Source of the DNA: Bacteroidales bacterium
Lineage (GTDB): Bacteria > Bacteroidota > Bacteroidia > Bacteroidales > UBA932
Direction: 5' to 3'
NCBI GenBank assembly: GCA_017443025.1
Contig: JAFSPG010000018.1
Location: 1 to 64,000 of the forward strand
DNA length: 64,000 nt
Shown here: piece by piece, positions 1-8,486 of the stretch
How positions within the stretch are numbered: the stretch's first letter is position 1
How the letters are laid out: each line of letters opens with the position of its first letter
Translations under genes and position numbers: made by a program
Notes under the pieces: generated by a model
The model's input: the letters and a program-made list of their open reading frames with translations, nothing else
Databases searched by the model: none
Told to the model about the DNA's origin: nothing

Positions 1-1454
1 GCCAGAAGAAAGAAGGAACCGAGGTCGAATTCAAGTCGGCACTCGGCGGTTTCCCGGGGAGTTTCTGGGAGACTTATTCTGCTTTTGCAAATACGAAGGG
101 TGGTGTGATTGTGCTTGGCGTGAAGGAGAAGAATCATCGCTTCACTCCAGATGGGTTCACGGATGAGCAGGTGGACAAGTATAAGAAGACGTTCTGGGAT
201 TGCGCCAATAACAAGGGCAAGGTAAGCCATTGTCTTCTAATGGATAAGGATGTGATTGAGGGAGAACTTGACGGAAAGAAGGTTCTGGTATTTGTCATTC
301 CTCGCGCTCCATTTGATGTGAAGCCGGTTTATATCAACGGGAATCCGAATCAGGCGTTTAAGCGTAACCACGAGGGTGATTATCTCTGCACAAAGGATGA
401 AATCAGCCGGATGTTTGCCGATGCGATGGTTCTTACCAATCCGCAGGACAGTCGTATCCTGAAGAACTTTACGTTGGAACGTGATTTTGACCAAACCACC
501 ATCCGACAGTATCGGCAGTTGTTCCAGATACGACATGAAGGTCATGCGTGGAATGATTTGGGCGATCTAGAATTCCTGCAGCGACTTGGTGGCTATCGTG
601 TGGACCAGGAGTCTGGTGAGAAGGGCTTTACGCTGGCTGGCGTGCTGATGTTCGGTACAGAACTGGCGATTATGGGCGTGATGCCCAGGTATTTCGTGGA
701 TTTCCGGGAGAAGCTGAGCAGTGATCCGAACATCCGTTGGACAGACCGTGTCTATCCGGACGGTATGTGGGAGCCGAATCTTTATCAGTTCTATCGTCGT
801 GTTCTGCCCAAGCTTTTCCTTGCATTACCGACTCCATTCCAAATGGAGGGCGTGTATCGCCAAGATGAGACCACAGCTCATAAGGCCGTCAGAGAGGCAT
901 TGGTGAACTGCATTGTCCACGCATCGACACGTCTTTACGAAGGTCCTGTCATTGAACGTTATCCTGACCGGCTGTATTTCTCGAATCCGGGAACGATGCT
1001 CGTGAGCGTAGAGGACTTCTTCGAAGGCGGCCATAGCATTTGCCGCAACTCGGCACTTCACAAGATGTTTGAGATGATTGGCGGCGGCGAACGTGCTGGC
1101 AGCGGTGCCGATACCATAAAGAAAGGCTGGGCCGATAACAAGTGGCCAGCGCCTGAAATCAAGGAACACTTCGGTCAGAATGATGACCGGGTGGAGCTGA
1201 CATTGTGGTTAGGTCAGTCCACCAGTTTACCAGGAAAGGAGACTGAAAGTGAACTGAAAAGTAGACAGAAAAGTGGACTGAAAATTGTTGAGTTGATGCG
1301 CAAGAATCCAAGCATCACCATAGCGGAACTTGTAGCCGAATTGGGGATGTCACGGAGTGGCGTTAATAAGCAAATCGCCAAACTAAAAGCGGAGGGTGTT
1401 ATTGAGCGTGAGGGGCCAGATAAAGGCGGTTATTGGCTTGTGATAGATAAATGA
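1..1454 (+). CDS. AlbA_2/Schlafen-type ATP-binding transcriptional regulator (5' truncated by window edge)
   Basis: The reading frame is open from base 3, so the gene begins before the window; the GTG near 105 is internal. The first visible residues include EVEFKSALGGFPGSFWET, the start of an AlbA_2 (Schlafen-like, formerly 'AAA_4') domain. The middle carries REALVNCIVHA and GGGERAGSGAD, typical of the C-terminal HATPase-like domain of this family. The last ~60 residues (SITIAELVAELGMSRSGVNK) form a winged helix. Between them lies a short S-x-x-K repeat linker (1248-1283). A paralogue with the same architecture sits at 46614-48104. The family is commonly annotated as a transcriptional regulator and is frequent in accessory regions; the target is unknown. 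The neighbouring toxin-antitoxin-like remnant supports an accessory locus. Confidence 0.85.
   Translation, partial: QKKEGTEVEFKSALGGFPGSFWETYSAFANTKGGVIVLGVKEKNHRFTPDGFTDEQVDKYKKTFWDCANNKGKVSHCLLMDKDVIEGELDGKKVLVFVIPRAPFDVKPVYINGNPNQAFKRNHEGDYLCTKDEISRMFADAMVLTNPQDSRILKNFTLERDFDQTTIRQYRQLFQIRHEGHAWNDLGDLEFLQRLGGYRVDQESGEKGFTLAGVLMFGTELAIMGVMPRYFVDFREKLSSDPNIRWTDRVYPDGMWEPNLYQFYRRVLPKLFLALPTPFQMEGVYRQDETTAHKAVREALVNCIVHASTRLYEGPVIERYPDRLYFSNPGTMLVSVEDFFEGGHSICRNSALHKMFEMIGGGERAGSGADTIKKGWADNKWPAPEIKEHFGQNDDRVELTLWLGQSTSLPGKETESELKSRQKSGLKIVELMRKNPSITIAELVAELGMSRSGVNKQIAKLKAEGVIEREGPDKGGYWLVIDK
1248..1283 (+). repeat. Three degenerate 12-nt tandem units in the regulator linker
   Basis: Three consecutive 12-nt units of the form AGTnnACnGAAA (1248-1259, 1260-1271, 1272-1283) encode S-E-L-K, S-R-Q-K and S-G-L-K just before the winged helix. 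The paralogue at 46614-48104 has three perfect 12-nt units encoding S-S-V-K at the equivalent place. The periodicity is read directly from the sequence; a hinge or length-variable linker role is inference. Confidence 0.8.
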
Positions 1455-1479
1455 CAGCGTCCCGTCCCAGGGGAATGAA

Positions 1480-1750
1480 GACGTGAAATCGCCATATATT
1501 AAGGGTAAAGGTCTTCAATATTGTTGATATTCTTGAGAATCCGCTCTAAATCGGCTTTTCGGAATCATACTGCTTCATATATCAATATTTTATCCTCGTC
1601 GGCTGTTTTACGGGCAAAATCTTCCAGACATCTGTCTTCTATCAAATAGACTGTCTTGTTCGTGGATTTTTCAATCCTTGTCTGAATCTTCAAGAAGCCT
1701 ATCATTGTTAAATCGTTGGGGGCCATTTCGACGAGCAAATCTATACTCAT
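1480..1750 (-). pseudogene. Remnant of MNT-type nucleotidyltransferase, possibly with HepT start
   Basis: Reading leftward from ATG at 1750, a 61-residue frame begins [20 protein letters not shown] and continues into [15 protein letters not shown] and ILIYEAV. This matches the C-terminal half of small MNT/MntA-like nucleotidyltransferases (the second Asp of the SDIDLLVE motif, then 'VDLVTE...L...I..EAV'). The catalytic GSxxxG half is missing upstream, so the gene is truncated. Directly after the stop, the same frame reads [21 protein letters not shown], then a stop; this resembles the first helix of a HepT/HEPN toxin partner, but without a start codon in frame. I read the stretch as a decayed MntA-HepT pair. 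A functional 61-aa protein is the alternative. Confidence 0.5.
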
Positions 1751-1832
1751 TTGCGCGCCAAAACTGTCGCGCAGGCAGCTTAATCAAGTGGAAGGAAAAG
1801 AAGATATGTGCGGAATTACGGGGAGATTTTGT

Positions 1833-1840
1833 TATATTTG
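1833..1840 (+). promoter_or_regulatory. Bacteroidetes-type -7 box upstream of lysS
   Basis: TATATTTG matches the TAnnTTTG -7 consensus and lies 26 nt before the ATG chosen for lysS. No convincing TTTG -33 box is visible at the usual distance. Confidence 0.55.
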
Positions 1841-1866
1841 CGGATTGTACGAAAAAATTGAAAGAA

Positions 1867-3408
1867 ATGGCAATACAGCAGTTTAGCGAACAGGAATTGC
1901 TCCGCAGGGAGTCGATGAAGCAGTTGAGGGAACTTGGTATCGAGCCGTATCCGGCGCCACTTTATCCGGTGAATGCCACCGCGGCGTCGATTGCTGAGCA
2001 GTATAAACCGGAGGAGAACAACTTGCAGGATGTCTGCATCGCGGGGCGTATCATGTCGCGCCGCATCATGGGCGCGGCTTCGTTCATGGAGCTGCAGGAT
2101 GAGACCGGCAGGATTCAGGTTTACGTCAAGCGCGACGAAATCTGCCCCGGTGAGGATAAGACGATGTACAATACTGTCTTCAAAAAACTCCTCGATATCG
2201 GAGATATCATCGGCATAAAGGGCTTCGCATTCATCACCCAGACAGGCCAGCTTTCGGTTCATGCCAAGGAACTGACTGTGCTGAGCAAGTCGCTGAAGGT
2301 GCTGCCTATCGTCAAGACTGACGCCGACGGGACCGTCCATGACGGCTTCGCCGACCCTGAACTTCGCTATCGCCAGAGGTATGTTGACCTCATCGTCAAT
2401 CCGCAGGTGAAGGATGTTTTCGTGAAGAGATCCAAAATCATCGCCACGATGCGCGAGTACTTCAATGCCGCCGGTTGCCTCGAGGTTGAGACTCCTATCC
2501 TCCAGTCCATCCCCGGTGGTGCGACTGCCCGTCCTTTCATCACCCATCATAACGCCCTCGACATTCCGCTGTATATGCGAATCGCCAATGAGCTTTATCT
2601 CAAGAGGCTGATTGTGGGAGGTTTCCCGGGGGTTTATGAGTTTGCCAAGGATTTCCGCAACGAGGGTATGGACAAGACTCATAATCCGGAATTCACCTGC
2701 ATGGAAATCTACGTTGCCTACAAGGATTATATCTGGATGATGGAGTTTGTGGAGAAGATGCTGGAGAAGGTCTCTACGGCCGTGAACGGCACCACTAAGG
2801 TGACCATCGCCGGCAACGAGGTGGATTTCAAGGCTCCTTACCGCAGAATAGGCATTCTCGATGCCATTAAGGAATATGCGGGTGTAGATGTGGCCGGGAT
2901 GGGAGTTGACGAACTTCGCGGCGTGTGCAAGAAGCTCAATGTGGAGATTACTCCTTCGATGGGCGTAGGCAAGCTGATTGATGCCATCTTCGGCGAATAT
3001 TGCGAGAAGAATTTCGTCCAGCCGACATTCGTTATCGATTATCCCGTGGAGATGTCGCCGCTGACAAAGCGCCATCGCTCGAATCCTGCTCTTACCGAGA
3101 GGTTCGAGCTCTTCGTGTGCGGCAAGGAGCTGGCGAATGCATATTCCGAGCTCAACGACCCTGTTGACCAGCTCGAGCGCTTCGAGGACCAGGCCAAGCT
3201 CAAGGCCGGCGGAGATGATGAAGCGATGTTCATCGACTACGACTTCGTGCGTGCCCTTGAATACGGTATGCCTCCGACTTCAGGTCTCGGTATGGGTATC
3301 GACCGTCTGACGATGTTCATGACGGGCCAGACTACCATCCAGGATGTTCTCTTCTTCCCTCAGATGCGTCCGGAGAAGACCGTTCGCAAGGAAGAGGCTG
3401 AGTCATAA
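1867..3408 (+). CDS. lysS: Lysyl-tRNA synthetase, class II
   Basis: Charges tRNA-Lys with lysine in the cytoplasm. I chose ATG 1867 ([15 protein letters not shown]), giving 513 aa, because it follows a -7 box by 26 nt and matches the usual LysRS N-terminus; the frame stays open further upstream but overlaps the remnant on the other strand. An N-terminal OB-fold anticodon-binding domain contains [18 protein letters not shown]. The class II catalytic domain shows motif 2 ([15 protein letters not shown], about residue 263) and motif 3 ([12 protein letters not shown], about residue 473). The protein ends shortly after FFPQMRPEK, so it lacks the C-terminal extension I recall from Bacteroides LysRS. 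The next gene starts 16 nt downstream and may be co-transcribed. Confidence 0.96.
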   Translation: MAIQQFSEQELLRRESMKQLRELGIEPYPAPLYPVNATAASIAEQYKPEENNLQDVCIAGRIMSRRIMGAASFMELQDETGRIQVYVKRDEICPGEDKTMYNTVFKKLLDIGDIIGIKGFAFITQTGQLSVHAKELTVLSKSLKVLPIVKTDADGTVHDGFADPELRYRQRYVDLIVNPQVKDVFVKRSKIIATMREYFNAAGCLEVETPILQSIPGGATARPFITHHNALDIPLYMRIANELYLKRLIVGGFPGVYEFAKDFRNEGMDKTHNPEFTCMEIYVAYKDYIWMMEFVEKMLEKVSTAVNGTTKVTIAGNEVDFKAPYRRIGILDAIKEYAGVDVAGMGVDELRGVCKKLNVEITPSMGVGKLIDAIFGEYCEKNFVQPTFVIDYPVEMSPLTKRHRSNPALTERFELFVCGKELANAYSELNDPVDQLERFEDQAKLKAGGDDEAMFIDYDFVRALEYGMPPTSGLGMGIDRLTMFMTGQTTIQDVLFFPQMRPEKTVRKEEAES

Positions 3409-3424
3409 TTAATTCTCCCCCGTC

Positions 3425-4468
3425 ATGAGGGAACTTATCACATCGGCACAGAATCCTAAGATAAAGGAGCTTCTTGCGTTGCAGGAGAAATCCCGCCTGA
3501 GACGCAAGGAGGGGCTCTTCGTGCTGGAGGGCCGGAGGGAGCTTGAGCGCTGCGTCGCGGCCGGCATGAAGGTGCGCACGCTGTTCGTGTGCCCGGAAAT
3601 TTTTGGTCTTGCGGAGAACGACGCCGGACCATTGGCCCTGTCAGGTGTGCCAAAATTTGCGCCACCTGGCGGGAAAAGGCCGGAAATCCCGGCAGGTGGG
3701 TCAGAAAATGTACCACCTGACAGGATGGCCCTCGGGGATGGCAGCTCCGCGACGCCGATCCTCCCCACTCCGTGGGTCCCCTCCCTTTTCGGGAGCCAAA
3801 GTCGGCTTTCGCGGACTGCCAACCCCGAGGCAGGGCTCGAATTGACTCCAGAATCGTCCTCCGATTTGGGCACAGCGGTGTTCGAGGTGAGTGCGGCGGT
3901 GTATGAGAAGATTGCGTACCGCGGCGGGACGGAAGGAGTGATGGCGATTGTGGAGACGCCGGAGCTCGGGCTCGAACGGCTGAATCTTCCGGAGAAGCCG
4001 CTCGTGGTGGTGCTGGAAGCCGTCGAGAAGCCCGGCAATCTCGGCGCCGTGCTTCGCTCGGCCGATGCTGCCGGAGCCGACGCCGTGATAGTCTGCGACG
4101 AGTTGGCGGATGTCTTTAATCCGAATGTCATCAGGGCTTCGACCGGGGCGGTGTTCTCCGTGCCGGTTGCCGTGGCTTCTTCCGAAGAAGCGATAGACTT
4201 CCTCAAGAAAAATAATATCCGCATCCTGACCGCACAGTTGCAAGATTCGGTGCTATATTACGATTCGCCCATGACAGGCGGAACGGCCATAGTGATGGGA
4301 ACCGAGGATAAGGGGCTTTCCGATATCTGGAGAGAGGCCGCCGATGAGCATATCAGGATTCCTATGCTCGGGGTAGCGGACTCGCTGAATGTTTCGGTGT
4401 CGGCGGCGATTCTGCTTTTCGAGGCCGTGAGGCAGCGCCGGGGAGATGCCCGATCAGGTCGGGCATGA
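3425..4468 (+). CDS. SpoU/TrmH-family RNA 2'-O-methyltransferase with in-frame repeat insertion
   Basis: A SAM-dependent rRNA/tRNA ribose methyltransferase of the SPOUT fold. The N-terminal substrate-binding part is recognisable (ITSAQNPKIKELLALQEKSR) and the SPOUT domain carries motif 1 EKPGNLGAVLRSADAAG (about residue 201), motif 2 GTEDKGLSD (about 291) and motif 3 SLNVSVSAAI (about 320). At 347 aa it is roughly 80 aa longer than usual. The excess, about residues 72-149, is Pro/Gly-rich low-complexity protein encoded by palindromic repeat DNA (3637-3804) placed between the L30e-like N-terminal domain and the linker into SPOUT. The frame is kept and the catalytic core is intact, so the enzyme is probably active with an extended loop. 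It sits between lysS and aroE; a 20-nt tandem repeat begins just before its stop codon. Confidence 0.88.
   Translation: MRELITSAQNPKIKELLALQEKSRLRRKEGLFVLEGRRELERCVAAGMKVRTLFVCPEIFGLAENDAGPLALSGVPKFAPPGGKRPEIPAGGSENVPPDRMALGDGSSATPILPTPWVPSLFGSQSRLSRTANPEAGLELTPESSSDLGTAVFEVSAAVYEKIAYRGGTEGVMAIVETPELGLERLNLPEKPLVVVLEAVEKPGNLGAVLRSADAAGADAVIVCDELADVFNPNVIRASTGAVFSVPVAVASSEEAIDFLKKNNIRILTAQLQDSVLYYDSPMTGGTAIVMGTEDKGLSDIWREAADEHIRIPMLGVADSLNVSVSAAILLFEAVRQRRGDARSGRA
3637..3724. repeat. 88-bp nested palindromic element inside the methyltransferase gene
   Basis: The outer arms are perfect 11-bp inverted repeats, CCTGTCAGGTG (3637-3647) and CACCTGACAGG (3714-3724). Inner arms 3662-3673 and 3688-3699 form a 12-bp inverted repeat with one mismatch. 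The whole stretch folds as a long imperfect hairpin, like a REP/BIME-type element, yet it is translated in frame within a conserved RNA methyltransferase. Confidence 0.8.
3756..3804 (-). repeat. 49-nt intragenic repeat core, copy A
   Basis: Read on the minus strand, this matches 27232-27280 on the plus strand at 47 of 49 positions. It contains two adjacent hairpins: CTCCC-GAAAA-GGGAG and CCCAC-nnn-GTGGG. The only two differences between the copies fall in the 3-nt loop of the second hairpin. It is translated as part of the insertion in the SpoU-family methyltransferase. Confidence 0.9.
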
Positions 4469-4516
4469 CGGACAAGAGTAGGGCCTGTCGGACAAGAGTA
4501 GGGCATGACGGAGAGG
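4461..4516 (+). repeat. 20-nt tandem repeat, 2.8 copies
   Basis: Units 4461-4480, 4481-4500 and 4501-4516 share GGGCnTGnCGGACAAGAGTA, the last one truncated. The repeat begins in the final codons of the methyltransferase and runs toward aroE. The preceding CGATCAGGTCGGGCATGACG resembles a widespread short intergenic repeat seen in many genomes. No coding role is apparent. Confidence 0.8.
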
Positions 4517-4535
4517 AGGGAACGGAAAGGAAAAT

Positions 4536-5465
4536 ATGAAAAGATATGGGTTAATAGGGCGTGATATCCGCCGGTCGGGAAGTCCGGAACTGTTCCGGGC
4601 AGCCTATGGCGGTAAGTGGCCTTATGACCTGCTGGAGGGTGATGAATTCGAGCCTCTCTGGAAAACATTCCTGAACGGATACGACGGAGTAAATATCACA
4701 ACCCCATATAAAGAGGCTGCTTTCGGGCAGATTCTGGCGCTGGCTAAAGACGGGCTCGGAACGATTTCCGGGCCGGCTCTCCGCTGCGGAGCAGTAAATA
4801 TCGCCGTAAAGGCCGAAGACGGAAGAATCTCCGGAGAAAATTCTGATTTCCAAGCAGTTATTCTTTGTATTGCAGAAGCTGTATTCCCTGGAATTACCTC
4901 TGAATTCACAGAAACTTTCGGGCCATGCGACGCGGTTAAAAAAGTTCACCAGTTCTTCCTCGCGAAAGGTAAAGAAAAACTGCTCGGAACGTATGAAGCA
5001 GCCGGAGATACAGCAAAGAATATCAAAGCCCTGGTGATAGGATGTGGAGGGGCCGGGAAGGCGGCGGCGGTGGCAGCCGCGGAGCTGGGCTGCACCGTAA
5101 CGCTCGCCAACCGCACGATGGAACGCGCGGCTCTATTCGCCCTCGATGTGCCGGAATACCGCTTTGCAGTGTGCCCGACGGCCCTGCTCGGCGCGGCAGT
5201 CCGCAACTCCGACATAATAATCTATACCGCTTCAGGCCCTATTGATGAAATTACGCGGCTCGGCAAGGACGACTTTATCGCCGCCTCGGGACGCGGGCCG
5301 AAAATCATACTTGAGGCGAATTATTTCAGCCCGGTCTTCAACGGAAAACTCCTTGAAGAGGTCCTTGAAGCCGGAGCGACATACATCGGCGGCCAGGAAT
5401 GGCTCCGTGCACAGGCAGTGGCCGGATATCCAATCCTTACCGGAGAAAAGACATATTTAGATTGA
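4536..5465 (+). CDS. aroE: Shikimate dehydrogenase
   Basis: Reduces 3-dehydroshikimate to shikimate with NADPH in aromatic amino acid synthesis. The substrate-binding domain starts KRYGLIGRDIRRSGSPELF, which fits the family S-x-S region, and carries VNITTPYKEAAF (about residue 52) with the catalytic Lys. The Rossmann domain has GCGGAGKAAAV (about 169) followed by LANRT, the NADP-binding signature, and GGQEWLRAQA (about 285) is the conserved C-terminal Gln helix. At 309 aa it is longer than the usual 250-290; the excess lies between the two domains. The start ATG follows a purine-rich GGAAAGGAAA stretch. The next gene begins 14 nt downstream. Confidence 0.92.
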   Translation: MKRYGLIGRDIRRSGSPELFRAAYGGKWPYDLLEGDEFEPLWKTFLNGYDGVNITTPYKEAAFGQILALAKDGLGTISGPALRCGAVNIAVKAEDGRISGENSDFQAVILCIAEAVFPGITSEFTETFGPCDAVKKVHQFFLAKGKEKLLGTYEAAGDTAKNIKALVIGCGGAGKAAAVAAAELGCTVTLANRTMERAALFALDVPEYRFAVCPTALLGAAVRNSDIIIYTASGPIDEITRLGKDDFIAASGRGPKIILEANYFSPVFNGKLLEEVLEAGATYIGGQEWLRAQAVAGYPILTGEKTYLD

Positions 5466-5479
5466 ACAGAACACGAAAT

Positions 5480-6571
5480 ATGAAAAAGATTCTTACTCTC
5501 ATAGCCGTGGCAGTTTCTTCAGCATCCGCTTTTTCGCAGACGCTGAAGCTGGAAATCGACGCCCCGTTCAAGTATTACTTCGACAACCGCGAAATGACAT
5601 CGAAGGGCGAAGCTCTCGGCAGCCCGTCAAAGACGCTCCACTCCGCCTCCATAATGCCGGCCGTTGGAATAAGTTTCCAGCAGAACGAGAGCATCAGCCA
5701 CCGCCTTATGGTAGGTGCTGATTTCGTCCACGACATGGGCGAACAGAGCTGGAAAGATGTTTTCAGCGAGGCGCTGGCGTATTACAATCTCAAAATCACC
5801 ACCGATAAAGGCACCTTCGAAGGAGCCGCCGGTATATACCCTACCTCTATGCAGGAGGGATATTATTCGGACCTTTTTTACTCGGATGAAGCTGTTCTGA
5901 CCGACCATCTTTATGAGGGCGTCATCTTAAAATGGAAATCCGAAAAACTGTTTGCAGAACTCGGCTGCGACTGGATGGGGAAACTCGGCTACGAGCGCAG
6001 GGAACGCTTTCAGATCTTCACTGCCGGAGAGTGGCGGGCAAAGCCCTGGCTCAGTCTCGGCTGGACCGGCAGTTTCTACCACTACGCCTGCTCCGAACTT
6101 GCTCCCGAAGTCGTTGACAATCACCTCTTCGAACCCTGGGCCAAAATTGGGCTCCCGGAGGGACGCGGAGCCTGGCAGGAGCTGTCGCTTAGGGCCGGTT
6201 TTATGGCAGGCTATCAGCGCAACCGTGAACTATCGAAGAAAGTGATCAATCCCCTTGGAGGAGAATTCGAGGTAACGGCAAAGCGCTGGAACATAATGCT
6301 TAAGAACACTTCTTACTTCGGCGACAACCAGATGCCTTTCTATGATATGGTGGATCCTTCCGGCGCCGTTTACGGCTCCGCCCTTTACTTCGGCACTCCT
6401 TTCTACCGCGGCTTTTACAATCGCGCTGAAATAGCCTGGACTCCCCACATCGCAGACTTCCTGAACATAAAGGCCGGCGCCCGTCTCCACTTCGGCAAAG
6501 ACGGCTTCCTCGGCTGGCAACAGGTCCTGACACTCAGCTTCAACTTAGGAAATCTTTGTCGAACGAAATAA
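5480..6571 (+). CDS. Exported, probably outer-membrane beta-barrel protein of unknown function
   Basis: A 363-aa protein with a clear signal peptide (KKILTLIAVAVSSASAFSQT, cleavage expected near SAFA/FSQ). The remainder alternates aromatic and polar residues in short strands, with FYRGFYNRAEIAWTP and GARLHFGKDGFLGW near the end, as in outer-membrane barrels of Bacteroidetes. The last strand is followed by a few extra residues (NLCRTK) rather than ending on the usual terminal Phe. ATG 5480 was chosen because the signal peptide begins there; the frame is open upstream only by overlap with aroE. I do not recognise a named family. It lies 14 nt after aroE and may share its transcript. Confidence 0.7.
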   Translation: MKKILTLIAVAVSSASAFSQTLKLEIDAPFKYYFDNREMTSKGEALGSPSKTLHSASIMPAVGISFQQNESISHRLMVGADFVHDMGEQSWKDVFSEALAYYNLKITTDKGTFEGAAGIYPTSMQEGYYSDLFYSDEAVLTDHLYEGVILKWKSEKLFAELGCDWMGKLGYERRERFQIFTAGEWRAKPWLSLGWTGSFYHYACSELAPEVVDNHLFEPWAKIGLPEGRGAWQELSLRAGFMAGYQRNRELSKKVINPLGGEFEVTAKRWNIMLKNTSYFGDNQMPFYDMVDPSGAVYGSALYFGTPFYRGFYNRAEIAWTPHIADFLNIKAGARLHFGKDGFLGWQQVLTLSFNLGNLCRTK

Positions 6572-6596
6572 CATTGCTTTTGTCAAATATTTTGTG

Positions 6597-6604
6597 TATC
6601 TTGG
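6597..6604 (+). promoter_or_regulatory. Candidate -7 box for ssb
   Basis: TATCTTGG is one base off the TAnnTTTG consensus, 41 nt before the ssb ATG. Spacing to the nearest TTTG (6579-6582) is shorter than usual, so this is tentative. Confidence 0.35.
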
Positions 6605-6645
6605 CGTGTTAAAACGTTGATTATTATTTTTAACACAGATAAGAT

Positions 6646-7143
6646 ATGTCACTGAACAAAGTAATGCTGATCGGTAACGTGGGCCAGGACCCTTCCGTAC
6701 GTTACCTTGACAATGGAACCCAAAACGGCCAGACCTCCAAGGTGGCCTCTTTCACCCTCGCCACGACTGAACGTTACCGCGACCGTAACGGTACTTCTCA
6801 GGAGAACACCGAGTGGCACAACATCGTCGTATGGCGCGGCCTCGCCGACACCGTCGAGCGTTTCGTACGCAAAGGCTCGCAGCTCTACATCGAAGGCCGC
6901 CTGAGAACCCGCTCCTGGAACGACCAGACAGGCAACAAGCGTTTTACCACCGAGATTGTAGCCGACAACATCCAGCTTCTTGGCAAACGCGGCGACCGCG
7001 AGGATGCCCCTGAACAGGGCGGATATCAAGCCCAGCCTGCAGCAGGCGGCTATGCTCCCGCCGGCTTCCAGCCCAAGGCTGCACCCGCACCCGTCGACCT
7101 CCCTACTCCAGGTGAAGGCGACTCCGACGATCTCCCGTTCTAA
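6646..7143 (+). CDS. ssb: Single-stranded DNA-binding protein
   Basis: Binds and protects single-stranded DNA during replication, repair and recombination. The first ~110 residues form the OB fold (LNKVMLIGNVGQDPSVRYL at the start; EWHNIVVWRGLADTVERFV and LYIEGRLRTRSW follow). A Gly/Pro/Ala/Gln-rich disordered linker leads to the acidic tip DSDDLPF, the conserved partner-recruiting tail. The 165-aa length is normal. It precedes purA by 38 nt and could be co-transcribed with it. Confidence 0.97.
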   Translation: MSLNKVMLIGNVGQDPSVRYLDNGTQNGQTSKVASFTLATTERYRDRNGTSQENTEWHNIVVWRGLADTVERFVRKGSQLYIEGRLRTRSWNDQTGNKRFTTEIVADNIQLLGKRGDREDAPEQGGYQAQPAAGGYAPAGFQPKAAPAPVDLPTPGEGDSDDLPF

Positions 7144-7181
7144 TAATTTAAAGGCGATTTAAACACTTCGGCATTTTTACG

Positions 7182-8477
7182 ATGGGAAGTAAGGTAGACG
7201 TAGTCCTCGGACTCCAGTGGGGAGATGAGGGCAAAGGAAAAATCGTGGACGTACTCGCCGGGCGATATAAGACCGTAGCCCGTTTTCAGGGCGGGCCAAA
7301 CGCCGGGCACTCGCTTCATTTTGACGGACAGTCCTTCGTGGTCCGCAGCATTCCCTCGGGAATCTTCCGCGAAGGTACCGTCAACCTGATTGGCAGCGGT
7401 GTCGTACTCGACCCGATATCCTTTGCCGCAGAATGCGATAATGTCAGAAATCTGGGCATAGAGCCAGAAAGCAAAATCGTCATCTCCCGTAAAATCCATC
7501 TGATACTCCCCACCCACCGCCTTCTTGACGCAGCCCGCGAGACTGCCGCAGGCAAGGCTAAAATCGGCTCCACGCTCAAGGGAATCGGGCCTGCATACTC
7601 CGATAAAACCGGCCGCAAGGGCCTGAGGGTGGGAGATATAGAGAGTCAGGGCTTCGCCGAGAAGTTCAAAGCCCTTAAAGCGGCTCATATCGCCGAAGTC
7701 AAGCGCATGAATCTCGAAGGATTCGATGAGGTTATCGCCAAGGCGGAGGCCGAAGAGAAAACCTTCTTCGAGTGCATAGAAAAACTCAGGAAGTTCAGCT
7801 TCGTGGACTGTGAGTTTTTCGTCAACGACACCCTTCAGAAGCACGATATCCTCGCCGAGGGCGCCCAAGGTTCAATGCTGGACGTCGACCACGGCTCCTA
7901 TCCCTTCGTCACTTCGTCGAATACTACCTGCGGCGGCGTATGCACTGGCCTCGGCGTAGCCCCGGGCCGAATTGGTAAGGTTTACGGAATCTTCAAGGCA
8001 TACTGCACCCGCGTCGGCAGCGGGCCGTTTCCGACCGAACTCTTTGATGCCACTGGCGAAAGGATTCGCCAGATTGGCCACGAGTTCGGCGCCGTCACCG
8101 GCCGGCCGCGCCGCTGCGGCTGGCTCGACCTCGTAGCCCTCAGGTATGCAGTCATAGTCAATGGAGTCACCGACCTCATAATGATGAAGTCCGACTGTCT
8201 GGATTCATTCCCGACAATCAAGGCCTGCGTGGCGTACAATATAGGAGGAAAAGAGACCGACCGCTTCCCCTTCGACATCTCTCCGGAGGCGATTACTCCC
8301 GTGTACCACGAGTTCCCGGGCTGGCAGAAAGACCTTAGCGGAATTCGAAGCGAAGATGAGTTGCCGAAGGCCTTCAAGGATTATATCGCCTTCATCGAGG
8401 ATTACCTCGGAGTAAGGGTAAGCATACTGTCCGTCGGCCCCGACCGTGATGCAAACATCGAGCGGCATACACCTTAA
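7182..8477 (+). CDS. purA: Adenylosuccinate synthetase
   Basis: Joins IMP and aspartate using GTP, the first committed step to AMP. The N-terminal signature GLQWGDEGKGKIVD (residues 10-23) holds the catalytic Asp and GTP loop, and GRPRRCGWLDLVALRYA is the conserved nucleotide/IMP-binding stretch. The 431-aa length is standard, and the C-terminus GVRVSILSVGPDRDANI is typical. It starts 38 nt after ssb, and a GH29 gene follows after only 9 nt, so an unrelated glycosidase probably rides on the same transcript. Confidence 0.97.
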   Translation: MGSKVDVVLGLQWGDEGKGKIVDVLAGRYKTVARFQGGPNAGHSLHFDGQSFVVRSIPSGIFREGTVNLIGSGVVLDPISFAAECDNVRNLGIEPESKIVISRKIHLILPTHRLLDAARETAAGKAKIGSTLKGIGPAYSDKTGRKGLRVGDIESQGFAEKFKALKAAHIAEVKRMNLEGFDEVIAKAEAEEKTFFECIEKLRKFSFVDCEFFVNDTLQKHDILAEGAQGSMLDVDHGSYPFVTSSNTTCGGVCTGLGVAPGRIGKVYGIFKAYCTRVGSGPFPTELFDATGERIRQIGHEFGAVTGRPRRCGWLDLVALRYAVIVNGVTDLIMMKSDCLDSFPTIKACVAYNIGGKETDRFPFDISPEAITPVYHEFPGWQKDLSGIRSEDELPKAFKDYIAFIEDYLGVRVSILSVGPDRDANIERHTP

Positions 8478-8486
8478 TATAATTAT

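Noticed and set aside
1678-1866. Upstream extension of lysS
   Set aside because: It precedes the -7 box and overlaps the nucleotidyltransferase remnant; the conserved LysRS N-terminus starts at 1867.
1816-3075. A 419-codon open frame antisense to lysS
   Set aside because: Shadow of a conserved gene; no motif, no promoter or start context.
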